This document shows, piece by piece, positions 13,933 through 27,200 of a DNA stretch of 64,000 bases. Within the stretch, counting starts at the first letter, position 1, and the number at the start of each line of letters is the position of its first letter. The notes beneath the pieces are model-generated. The model was given only the letters and a program-made list of their open reading frames with translations. It was not told the DNA's origin and ran no database searches. The position numbers and the translations under genes are program-made. Source of the DNA: Macrobrachium rosenbergii (lineage: Eukaryota; Arthropoda; Malacostraca; Decapoda; Palaemonidae); NCBI RefSeq assembly GCF_040412425.1, contig NC_089782.1, forward strand, positions 26,296,622 through 26,360,621, given 5' to 3'.

Positions 13933-14009
13933 TGTGATGATGATGATGATGGTGTGATGATGATGATGATGATGATGATGGTATTGATGATGGTGATGAT
14001 GATGGGTTT
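13933..14009. repeat. Imperfect GAT/ATC trinucleotide microsatellite
   Basis: An interrupted array of about 24 GAT triplets, broken by GGTGT and GGTATT. It accounts for the Met- and Ser/His-rich chance ORFs on the two strands. Confidence 0.95.
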
Positions 14010-17000
14010 AGAAGATCAAGAAGACTTTTAGGTAAGGGTAACAAAAAAACACTGCCATATATCAAGTACTGTACTGCTACTACATGTACTGTATAAACAA
14101 TAGCAAATGTTCCTTGAGACAGGGTCTGGGTGTAGTTTGCAGGTGTAGGGTTTGTCAGCCAGTAGGAGTATGCCAAAAAAACAGTTAGAAAAGACTGCAA
14201 AAGTTTTGCCTATGAATTCAAATACTTTTGACCCCTTAGTTATTACCGTACTTCCTGCTTATGCAGCTTGCAAGCATATTTTACCGGATACACAGTTTCC
14301 CTTAGCATTTTGTAGCCGTATAGCAGAATCTGAAGATTGGAAAATAAACAAGACAGTTCTTGAGATTTTCTGTTTTCCAGTGTCAAGTAATTGACAACAT
14401 GAATTGTAGTGTTTCATGCTTTTTCCCCCTCTTGTTATTTGTGGAAAAATGCTGAAAGTCAAAAATTCTTGTTTATTACATACATTTTCCAAACTAGACA
14501 CATCCCTGTGCTATGAGAAATAATGAAATGTGTAAATCAGTCAATACCTTTATCAATAAGTTATTCTTTGCTCATGACAGTGATGAAATACACGATTTGC
14601 TCTCTCCCACCTTGTCATTTGTTGATGCACAGTTTTGTAATTTGTCTAAAAATTAGTTATAATAGTAAAGTTTTTGCTTGTGTGTGTGTGGATTGGTAGC
14701 ATTCATTAGACAGGTGTATGAAATACAAATGTAGATTTATTTATTTAATTTAATATAAAAATTATTGATAATTATTGAACATTAGTTCTAAATTTCATTA
14801 TTCTTATTTTTATCTGCCAAATGGAAATTTAATCCTGATTATTTGAACTTGTAAAATCTTAGTAGAAAAAATTTACTTAGTTGATTATATCATCAAACAT
14901 AAATAAAGTTTTTAAGTGGCAGTTCTCTTTGAAGTCAGGTGCGCTAAGCACCAAGAAATTACTTGATCTTTACCCCACCCACAGCTTTAGTGATAAAATA
15001 TATATCCAGTAGGTGATACATCCTTGTATCAGTGCTTTTTCTTTGGGTAGTTGTTGCTGCTGCAATAGAACAAAAGATACAGTCATGCTTCATGACAACA
15101 CCAGGTTTACCGTGACATGTACTGTAGTGGGAAAATTTTGGGTTTAGACGACAATTTTGATGTTTCACATAAACATCATTTTGCTTTTCAGCATTATCTT
15201 ATAAGGTGTTATTTGTCAAAATATAATCTTTTCTAAAAAAAAAAAATGCAGTCACTTATGTGATCTTGCAACGATTGAAGATCAGTTAGCAAAATAGATA
15301 AAAGTCTGAAGAAATGATACCCCTGTATATAAGGAAGTTTCGTATGTTGTACAAACCTCTCGTTTTGCTTATGCTATATTACTTTGTACAGTGCAGTTGA
15401 AGCTGAGAATAATCAGCCATAGTTGAAAGGAGCCTCTTGTCTTCCTCTCAGGCATTTCTTTATAATGAGCACCTCCTCCTTATGTCATAAATGTTACTGG
15501 CTATCATATGATGATGCATAAACAGTGTTTTTATGAAAATATGTTTATGTGAAATACAAAAACCTGTTTTTCATATAACCTCATTAATCATAAAAAGCCT
15601 TATTCCATGCAGGATAAGTTTGTACAAAAAAGGGCATCATATCATAATGGTTGTAGTGAACAAATGTACATTAGCCATGGTGCTAGTACTTTTTATCTCT
15701 TTAATTGCTCTTTCTCTCGGTAAAATCACTAATGATTTTTTGCTTATCAGAGCTTTCTGTTCTAGGCATTCTTTGATGTAGTTTAGAAATATTTCATTTG
15801 ATTACTTTTTAGTCAAGGCAGCCATCTTTCAACATGTTGCAGATTTTTTAGATTGATAATTTTTGTGGTTACATTTGGTTTAGTTTATGATTTGCACAGT
15901 TGATTATTTTTCGCATGAGCATTATTTCCTTTGCCTGTTGCAGTTTTTCAACATAATTTTCAAGTATGTTGCACATTAACATATTCCTTCCTAGACAACA
16001 ATGCTATCCTTCATTTTTTGTTTTAAGATGTTTGCATTTGAATGTGTGCTGTTTTTGCTTGTGAAATTTGTTGCTAACTGTTCATCAAGAGAAAATTGTG
16101 TGAGTATCCATCTGAGTTCATTATTTTATGGTATATTGTAGCTATATTTGTGCTTGGTTAAATATGAACGGTGTATGTATTCTAAAAGCTTGTCTATTCT
16201 CATTTGGATTTTGTACTGTATGTAGTTCCAGGTATGCAGGTAATTAGTGTGCTGATATCTTAGGTTTTCCTCGCTTCATTGTCTATTTTTGGAGTGAATA
16301 CAAGAGAAATAACATAATATTTTGTTCTAATCAGTTTCTGGAGATTTTTGGAGGTTTATCTCATGACTGAATAGATATCAGTTTCTGGGTTAGTATGATC
16401 TTATCAGCTTTTGTCTGTGAAACTAAATATCTACCCTGAATTGAAATTGTTGTTCATTCCCCTGGTTTTTCTGGATCTTTTTGACCATCAGCAGTGAATG
16501 ACTTTCAGATTCTTTGAGCCTGTTTCTCTCAAAGGACAATTTTGAAAGGTATCAAAACCATGACTTTTTTTTTAAAGAGACAATAGTGACAACATGAGTT
16601 CTTGAAGCTTACAATGTTTAAGACAAGGCCATAAGTGCTTTACAAGATCCAGTTGGAACCAATGTGAACTGGCTTTGTCCAGGGAACCAAAATGGTTCAG
16701 AACATTCAAACATGGGACCAGGTTGTTTGTTTGTTTCTTGATACTCATCGTCACATATTAATTTTTAAAACACTTTAAGAATAATGAAGAGTTGTATCAT
16801 TACTTATCACCTAAGCAGTGACTGCATAAATAATGTAATAGTACCTGGATATACAAACCACTTAATTTTCCCAGCCTCTCCAACTGGTTTTTCGTATGTC
16901 TGCTTCAGCACACACAGGCAGTAGTGATGTTTGTGGTTGCTGGTTCTAGCAAGGGGCACTCAATTCAGAGGAAGTCTCAAGATTTCTTTTAACAGTTGAC

Positions 17001-17392
17001 AACTTTTCTCAGATAACGACACACCATATTGGGAGTTTAGCATAAGTAAAATAAGAGGGTTGTATTTATGGAACAAAATAATATTCAGAATTTGATACAT
17101 TTGTCAGTATTTATGTCAGCATTTCATGAAAGTAGGAAAAGTACATCAGCAACAGATGCCAAAGCTATGAAGTTTGCAATTTCTACATCACAAAAACAGA
17201 ATGATGTTCATTTATTGTCGCAGACTTTGTCATTATCAAGTGTCAGAATAGTTTTTTGATGAAGGGGTGAGTGCTGTACAGTACAGTACTAGGAATTTGT
17301 TGTCACCTAAATCAGGCCATTGATAAAAGTTAGGTTGCTACCCACAGTCTAGATTTAATTGTATGTTCTCTAAGAAGTTCATTGAAATGCTT

Positions 17393-17474
17393 TAATTAGG
17401 CATAGTATCATGTCTAAGAAAACTTTTTTGCATTAATTAGGCATAGTGTCATGCCTAAGAAAACTTTTACTTTT
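17393..17474. repeat. Tandem duplication, 2 x ~41 bp
   Basis: Two neighbouring units each contain TTAATTAGGCATAGT, then ATG or ATGC, then CTAAGAAAACTTTT. It lies in the gene-free spacer. Confidence 0.8.
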
Positions 17475-20400
17475 ATTGGATATTGGGCAAGTTAATGGAA
17501 TTGACTGAATTTATACTATTTGCAGAAATGATGAGTTTTTTCTCACCCCTTTTCACTGTAATAGATTTTCACACTGTATTGTAGGTCCTCATGAAGTTCA
17601 TTCAGTGTAGAGGTATCTTTAATATAGTGCTTTTCTAGAAAGGGCTATTATTTTATTATAAATTTAGTCTTCAGTAGATGTCCGTCACTATTATATGCCT
17701 TTTAAGTATTGCTTTGTCTGCACTATGAGGTACCGGTTATTGGTATTTTTCAGCTTCCCATACTAGTTTTTATCCAAGTATCACTGTTTTGTTGAATATG
17801 GGCACAAAAAATAATCTTTCTCAATTAAAAACTTCGTAGGATTAGTATTATAATTGTTACAATTCTCTTCAATCATGTACTGTACATAAAATTCTTGTAA
17901 TGAACAGTTGGATGCATTTCCGTGTGATGAACTATTTTTCAGAATCACTTCATATTGAATAGCAAAAGGAGAGGTATTAAGGCTCCTGTACTTGAAGAAT
18001 CACAACCATTTTTATAACTTACAGCCCCAGAACCTCTATGTAGGAAACAAGACTTATCAGTGGAGGTGTGTCCAACTGTAATAAATGGAATAAGCAAAGG
18101 TATTCCCTCCACTGTAATATTTTGCACGTCCATGCTTATCCGTCATTTGGGTGTTTATTTTTCTTTGAAGCTTATCAGTGAAAACACCACTAGCATAGAA
18201 ATCTAGAAATACGTACACGAATTTGTAGTAGATTATTCACATACTGAGATGACTTATGAGTCATCAGTTTACAGTACAGTATTACTAAACTACAGAAATG
18301 AGACACGCTTTTTTAAGAAAGTTTTACAATTAATGTTGCTTCTTAAATAAGAACTAATGAAAAACTTTAGGGTTGTTTAAACAATCAGTATTGTTTTCCA
18401 TCATTAATTTATCTTAGACTTTCACCTTCACAGTTATGTAATAAAATTTGTACATATTATTAATTTTAAAATTATATTAGGCCACCACCCCACTATCGTA
18501 CATGAAAGAATGAAAGATCATGTGTTCGTACCATACATAGAAATAACAAGCTTCTCTACTAAAGCCTTAATAACCCATTATTGCAAACAAGCTATGCACT
18601 TAACCGTTTTTTTTTATACAAGTAAAGCCACAATTCAGAGATGAGGGAGACCTTCCTCAGTTTCATTTGCCATAAGCTTCCACATCAAACCTTTCTTGTT
18701 TATAGCAGATGTGTGATGGAGTGCTCTTCACCTGATTGTTTCCATTTTCACCTTCATCAGTTCAGTGTTGTAACTATTCCACAAATCCCACATCTTTTGT
18801 TGTAACTAGATTGTGAGTGTGTGTGGTTTGTGTGCCATTGTTACAAAGATCCTCTCAGTCTTGATAACTATGGTCTTATTAAAATGTTTCCGTTAACCAG
18901 TCAGTGCTATTTTTCTTTGTTAAGAATAACAGATTTCAGTGTTGTTGATACATAACCTTTTGTGTATGTTGCTTTTCTTTTTTTTCTGTTCTGCTGTGCG
19001 TAGCAGAATGATTAACAGCACATACATATTCATTTTTAAATTATTTAATTTTTCATGCACTGCAGTTTCCATTGTTTTAGTTTATTTAGGGATTGCACAA
19101 ATTAGGTCCTGTCACACACTTACAGCCTCCACTGACATAGGCCAGCACAAAGACTTGTTCTTGTTCCAAGACCCAAAAGGAGTGTTAAGGAAATCCGGCC
19201 AGAATGTGTATGTATGTTGGCCAAGCAAAGTCTAGTAAGAGTGGAGGTGCGTAATCATAAAAGGGGTAGACACCTAGTTCAAAGATAGGATTGTTTGAGA
19301 GTTGCAAAAGTAGACATCTTCCATGGCAGATGGGTAATCTGCTACATTCTCATCTAGTAGGTCTGCTTTATTCTCGAGAAAACCCCAATCACTGAAGAAA
19401 GAGAAAGAGGTGCTTATAGCACTGGCTGGTTAGTAATGGCAGCAAATCATTCTGACCAATGTGAGACTCATTCACATACTCTTTTGGTAAACTTAGGGCA
19501 GTACTTTTACTTTTTTCTTCCTGTTCAGATGGCTGATCAATAAGGTTATGAGATCCGAAGGACTGATTATCCATAGTAATGCCATTGTTGTACCAGCAGG
19601 ATTTCTTTGTTACTATACTGTACCTCTTAAGAGACCAGCCAAGAACAACTTCCAATGCAGCCAAACTAATGCATCACCCCCTTATCTAGTTGGTTTCACT
19701 CCAATACCTAGGACTGAACATAGTTGTACATAGAGAGGTTATCCAGCAATCATGAGTCAGGGAGAGTTTCCACAGGCAGCTGCTGCAAATGTTAACCATA
19801 GATCTAAGTAATGGAAAACAGTTTCCTGCAGTACAAAGCCAAAAATCACAGCCTTAGGTCTGGCAAATCATCATACTGAATTAAATTATGGCACAAATGG
19901 CAACCTGAAGATAATTTACAGTGATTTGAATATGGCAGTTGGAGTTTGGGCATTCAGCTGCTTTCCTAATCTGCTACTGTTATTCTTTGATGAAAAATAG
20001 GGTGTGTAGTCCATGAAAATTTTTAAAACTTTTGAAACATGACTATGTTTCATAGATACAATTTCTTAAATTTCAAACTTTTCCTATCTTCTTCAGTTGA
20101 TTTACATCTATTATCTCCAGACACATATCATCTATTATCTCCAGACAGTTGAGAAGTAAAAGCTTTAGGCAGATGAGACAAAAGCAAAGGGGTAAGGTAA
20201 CATTACTTCCTTGGTAACCCTCATGGTTTATCTCAACCAGATTCAACAGTGTGTTTGGCCACGAACATTACATAAAGGCTGTTGTAAAAACAGGATATCT
20301 GCTGTATGGAACATGATTTTGAATTTTGATAGATTGCTATTCAATATTTATTCTAAATGAAAAAACTTTGTACTTTTAGTACAAGTAGAGAGATACATTA

Positions 20401-23400
20401 TCAAGTAATGCTTTCAAAGTTGTCAGTTTTTAATGAGTGCTGTACTATGAAGCTTGATAAATAATTATCATTCTCAGTACAATAAGCCAAAGTGAAATTA
20501 GCCAAAAAATTTCTTTAGGAATGTACTTTCTTATCACAGAATAAGATTGTACAGTACTGTATTTTGTAAATAATAAATTCTGATAAAATGTTATAATATT
20601 TTAAATTGCAGTGCTATGACTTTCTGGTTTTATGCCGGAGAGCAAGATGAACTTGCAAAGTATGATTAACATAGTTCTTAGAGGGACTGAGCTGTTGACA
20701 AGGAGTTGAATATTAAAGAACTTTTAGCTGTATATTCACATAATTTTTACAATTAAAGATTTAAAAGATATGAATACTTGCTTAAAGTACAACACTAAAA
20801 CTTTGCTTGGGAAATAGTAAAATTAGTGTCTCAAGTATGAAAAATTCTGTTTAAAGCTTAATAATGATCATGTTAAAAGTACTTTGGCATGACAATTATA
20901 TATCCATGATTGTTTAAGGTAATGCTTAAATAATAGTTGTGTTACTTTCAAAATTATAGCATAAAGAATGCCCAATACACTTTAGTCAGACCTCCTCCTC
21001 CTCCTCACTCACAAGTTTTCCACTTAGTTTTCAAAATTTGACATACTTCTAAGTTTTAGTATAATAGCAGTTTTGGGGGGGAAAAATGACAGGGTTTTTT
21101 GTGTGAAAAAGTTTTGTAACAAATCAGTATGGAATGGAGTTTTCTATAATATAACAGTGAACACATTTTCCATCATTACCTTAGTTATGTTCAGGATATG
21201 ACTGCATGTTTTATGCAAGTGTTGTTAGATCTGAATAATAATGTTAACTTTTATCTTGGAAATGTAGATAGGACATAAAACTTTACTTTGCATGAAATGA
21301 TATTTATACACAGAAGTATGTCTTGTTTTACAGATATTTTGTCTGCTGAATAACTACTTTACAGTAGTTCACCAAACTAATTAGGGTGTAAAATGTTTTC
21401 AACAAACACTTGTGAACAATGGACCTGACATTGCTTTGTATATCTGTGAACCCTTGTTGGTTTCAGAAATAACCAGATCCATTCTTGTGTAAAGCAGTTA
21501 CAGTATTAAAACTTTAATATTAATTCCGTAACATTGTCTTATTTAAATAATAGTAAGCAACTGCATTCCTTGGGAATTATTCAGCACATTTTCTTGTGAT
21601 CTTAGTCTTAGAGGTTTTCCATTGTATTTTTCCACTGTAAAACAACATAATCAATATATAATGTCATCCAGTAAAAATGTTCTCAAAATATAGGTAAAGG
21701 ATATGATTAGGGTCATTCTAAGATATATTCAGCAATTTCACAGTTATTTCAAGATTTAGAAATGTTTGATAGATGTCTTGAACTGGAGGATTATTACTTG
21801 TCTGCCACTTACCGTACAGGCTGCTGGGAGCTAATCAAAGCTTTGAATCTAAAAAATATTTAAAAGTCATTTCCTACAGATAGTAAATTGAACAATTATG
21901 TTTTAGGTTTTTGTTCAAAATTTTCTGTTAACAGCAGAGATGTCAACCATTAATTAATCTACTCAGCAGTTATTCTATATTATTTTGCTGTGCTTGTAAA
22001 TGTAAAATTAATAATGTGATGTATACAGCCAGAAATATTTGGGCCTTAGGTAAATTAAATACCACATTATGCAGTTTAGATTTAAAACCAGATCTTTCTT
22101 TAAGCCCTCTTCGGTCCCTCTTGGGTTTATATCATGTTAACTTTGTTCATTAGTGTTTTCAGAACAAAGGCAGTATCTCTATACCAGTGAGCAGACCAAT
22201 TAATGGTTGACATCTTTAGTGTTACAAGGAAATTTTGAACAATAACCAACATATGATTATTTCCACTTTATACTATGAAATCACTTCAAATGTTTATATT
22301 TAAAGGTTTCACTAGAACGAAACAAGCTTTACTAGATTTTGCGCAATGTTCCAATAAAATTATTGGCTTAACTGAGAAAAGGGAAAACTCATCATAAAAG
22401 GTCAGTAAACTAGTAACAGTTAGGATAATTACCTAAATGAGTTCCTTTCAGCTCCCAAATCATCCACAGAACAGGTGAAAGTGATATTTCTTATCAACTA
22501 AAATTCAATCAAGCAGTTCCAAATTAGCAAATAACAGCATTTTAAGACTGTATTAATACCTACCTTACAGTATATGTAATTCACTTAAGATTTCTATTTT
22601 GTATGTATTTGTGCTTCATATATAGAATCTACCTGACTATTATTCGCAGAGGGCATTTGCAGTCATGTATCCTCATACTATAATGTGAAAGTAACTGTTT
22701 TGCTCAAGCTTCTAATGAATCACTACACTCTACTATTCTGTCCTGACACATACATGACTGTACATGTGTGAAAGTGCCAAAGAACAAGTTTCATCTGTTG
22801 CTTCCTTTTCCCCATCTTTCTTTCAGAGGAATGAACAAAATGATCGTTATCCCCTTCCAAACTACTCTCCTCTTAATTCTTTTGTCAAATTCATCAATGT
22901 AGGAAGAATGAGCCTGACTGACATAGAAGAAAATTTGATTCTCATTTTCTCATAAGAGTCCAGTAAGTATAAGTTTGAAAAGAAATCTTATGTACTTGAA
23001 ATTTGTTGAAATTCAGTTTTCTAGTGGTGGGGAAAACAAAAATTCTTTGAAGATTACTTACAGTACAGAATCCATGGTTGCAAGGTCTTCAGTCAACTTG
23101 ATGTATTTCTTTTAGGTATACTTCAACTGCAGTAATGCCAAATTTACGGAACCTTGTGCCTAACGTCAAGTCTAGTCAAGTCCAAGCAAGATGTGAAGGA
23201 ACCCTTATTTTGTTACAATGCTGTGATATTTGATTTTGATTTTTTCAGTATGAAAATTCATTGTCAAGGCTTATAAATCAACCAAACCCCATGTCTTCCT
23301 TTCACCATATCCAGCGTCACTACAGTGGCACTTTCTTAAAATCAGATCTTCACCTATCCCTATCAAAATGAACAGTGTTCAGTGACAATACTGTGCTATT

Positions 23401-24215
23401 GTAATTGGAGTACTGATGAAAATTTACATTGACGATGTTCTCTCCTCACTACCTGTCCTTTTATCACCGCTACCTGTTCTTTTATCAGAACTGGTTATCT
23501 ACTGAACAACTGTACAAATGTTTGCGCAAACATTAGATGCAAAACTTGTTCCAAGAAAAGGAAGTGTGCATTTACAGAACAAAAGAGTATTTTTAGACAT
23601 GAAAAATTTTTTCAACCTTGGACATTGTACTAGATGTTTTAAAATTAACATAATCTTTCCACTCCCAACAAAGCACATTTTGAAAATATTCTAGTTTTGG
23701 ATTACAAATTTTCATTTTGTGGAAATGTAAACTAGGTTAGTATATATGTTAAACGCTTGCAAACTTTATCACAGTTAACAAAAAATGGTATGCTGTAATC
23801 AGCAGAGTACAGCCTCACCAACCTTTTTTTTTTTCTTTTTCAAAATAGGACTCACATGATAGCGGAGAGTTGATTGGTTATCACTGTAGTTACAGTATAG
23901 CATGTAGATGTTAAATGCAACTCTATTTTATGTCTTAAAATAAAGAAGTCCGTATATTATTACAAATATATTGCTGTTTCATTTCCTAACCTGAAGAGAA
24001 CAGTAAGATGGACAGTAACAATGAACAGGTTGTAAAAAAAAATCTCTAACTTCTGAAAATAAGTGATTACATTTTAAAAATCTGTGAAATAAAGGGCAGG
24101 CAAACTTGCATGTTGCTTATCCTCAAGTATGCTTGTCAATCAAATTGCAAAATATTTTCAGTATTAATTAATAAATTTACTAAAGCACTTTTTATGATCT
24201 AAGAAGAACAGATGA

Positions 24216-27200
24216 TTACCAGTGGGCATCATGTTTCTCTGCAACTTTCTTAATGAAATCTCGATGACTGGCATAGAGATCCAAATGACTGCCGATGTCT
24301 TGCCACTTCACAGCTTGGGCATCATCCCCAGCCTGTAAACTTATCCGATACAAAAGGCCATCAGATTCATTTTCATGAAAATTGTAAGCTACAGTCTCCA
24401 TCCACGCATTATCCGTATTTCGTGGATCGTCTACATATCCTTGATACACTTCCTCACCTGTAAGCCAAATACAAATTACGTATATATTTATATGAAGCAT
24501 GATGTGAAAACGAGTGAAGATTTCCACATCTCAGAAACAGTGATGAAATAAAATAAACCCTTTACATGTTCATATTGCATTTTTTCAAATTTGTTAAAAA
24601 ATGAATTACAGAGACTATTATCTCGCCTTTGCCTAGCTAGGAACAGCTACTGTTTATTTACTGGTAATACAATTTAATTTTTTACTACTTACCTCCCTTA
24701 AATAGCTCTTTAATTTCTTTTTCAGCTTCAACTTTCTGCCCTGAGGTCATATCCAAAGAGTTGAGTGCTTCCTCTAAAAATTCTCGCTGTAATGTTACAC
24801 TAACTTTCTCTCCTGGATCAACCATTCCCCCAGGAATTGCCCACTGACCATTGTCACGTCGCTGGATGCACACAAATTGTAGAATTGGCTGTTCTGTTTC
24901 TTCTGTTAGTAAAATATAGTCCTATTTTATTAAGCAAACTTTTAGGAACATTTCATACTTCCACTATGGTACTATAAGTGTACAGTATAGTTAAGTAATT
25001 CACAAATTTTAGCAATGCTAAGAGTAGGCATTCCAAACAATTATGTAAAAACTGACACAATATACTACACAAAATCATCTTTTAATAAGTGTTACTGATG
25101 CAAATATATAACCAGAAGCTATTAAACTTCAGCCATAATTCATGCATAAATTAATATTTCAATGATAAACTCAAACAATTCACTGACTATGAAGAACTTT
25201 TTCTCCTGAATCCATCTTCCAACGTGTAACAATGGGATCTGCAGCATGATTGGGGCCCCATCGTCCCAGAACTCCTCTACCACAAACACCTGTGCGCCCA
25301 TGCATATTCCTAAAATGAAAGTAAATTACAAACTGCCTTAACACACAATGGTTGCAATTCTTTCAAGCTTTACCTGTGGTCTTAATGAGGTAGTATAAGG
25401 TTGAACAGTAAAAGATTTGTCTTGCTTAAAAATGACGTTTTGAATTGAACCAAGATGGGTAACTTAATACTGTACTGTATCTTAAACTAATCATAAGAAA
25501 AGTAATTTATGCCTATAAAAACTTGATTAAAAATCTTAAATGCCAATAAAAATAATGAGGGAACGTACATAACATACTACTATGTGAAAGTTTTCTAAGA
25601 ATACTGAATAAAATATCATATCCAATTAAGTACCATCTCTTATAACACTTCCTAACTTCATAGGTAGAAGACATGAATGCAGGCTTAACATAACCAAGAA
25701 CTTGCTACATGCATTGTATTCAGTACTTAAGCTTATACGATGCATAATACTATACACAAAAGAACAGTACGTACAGTACTATGGACTCATCCAGGAGTAA
25801 GAAGAGCCTGTGTTGACATAAGGGTAGGTAAATCTACAACAAGACAAAGTATATGCAGAAAAAATAAAGGGGCTATGTGTAAAGCTGTTTGTCACCAAAA
25901 AATGAGGAACATTCATAGTAACATCCATCTTAATTAACCAGTCAAGTACAAGTGCTTTTCATATCTCTTACTAACAAAAAATGTAGGATAAGTTAAAACT
26001 ACTCTGATTAAAATACCTGCTAACACTAACAACAAAACAATCTTGTTGAGTGAACCCTAAAAACAACAGAAGAGGATACTGCGATACTGCACTTGTGTCA
26101 CTATTCTACATACCCATATCAGAGCTTTTACAGATGGCAGCATCCTCACTCGTGCATGAAAGCATCACACCTCGTGCTAACACTGTACACTGACATTTCC
26201 AAAATGCCTTCTGCAGAGCCTCACACAACAACAAAAATGGAATCTCTCTACTGCATCTAGTATCCAGAAGCTAGATGATGAATACAGGAGACAAAAGGAA
26301 AAACTAAAGCTAACCACATAATATGTAACATAAAAACTGTAACATAATGAATAGGGCACTCACTTTGCGACAGGAGCATTTGAAGGAGAATGAATAATGA
26401 TATCTTTTACCTACCTGAGGACTTGACTGTTGGCCTACCATGCCATTCTGAGCACTGAGCACATGTAAAATAAGAACTTTGTGCATACAGCAGAATGATA
26501 CATTAAATTCAACCATCTTCCAGTTATTCACACATATACAGTACTTGGGAAAAAGCCAAATCTCATATCATACAACTTAAAGAATCAACTACCTACCTTG
26601 GGACTTCATTGACAATAGAATATTCTCCTTCATGTGAACATCGATTGACTTTCCCATCAATATCATTCCAGAGGGGTTTGAAGCCTGGAGCACTGAAGAA
26701 ATAAAAAATTTTACTGTAGTTTTATTGTAATTTACCTGTAGTAATTCAGAAAGGCTGCTTGAGTACAGTACTGAATACCATATACCATTGTAAGAAACCA
26801 AGGTTTCTTATGAATCAGTTTCAGACACTACCTTAGTACAAGGTCATATGAGAATGTTAAATATATTGTATACCAAATTAAAGATAATTTGCATTTTTTG
26901 TAGACATGCAAATGATAGCCTTGGTAACAAGGTGGCTAATTGGTGGCAGGTAGATGAGTGGCTGGGTACCTCCTATTAACCTGTCAATAACCTGATAACA
27001 AAAGGCTCTGGTCTGTATTTCTAGTTACAATACAAATTCTCTTCAGAGTTCACTACAGGCAAGCCCTGGTTACCCCGGACTTGACTTATACCTTTCCGAG
27101 GTTATGACACTCTTCAAATATATTCATTAAAAATTATTTCCAGTTTACAACGCACGTTCCTGGTTTACGACACTGATCGGACAGAAGAAATATGGCTCTA

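Larger units (their letters stand above)
10502..24215. other. 3'UTR plus gene-free spacer, 13.7 kb
   Basis: No exon-like open frame with splice borders and recognisable protein similarity was found here on either strand. The stretch starts with the 3'UTR of the CUE-like gene, whose end I could not place. AATAAA at 14902-14907 is one candidate poly(A) signal but is far from the stop. The 3'UTR of NUDT9, on the other strand, lies at the far end. The sequence is AT-rich, with a GAT microsatellite (13933-14009) and a 41-bp tandem duplication (17393-17474). The short ORFs of 60-100 codons have no domain pattern and look like chance. Confidence 0.6.
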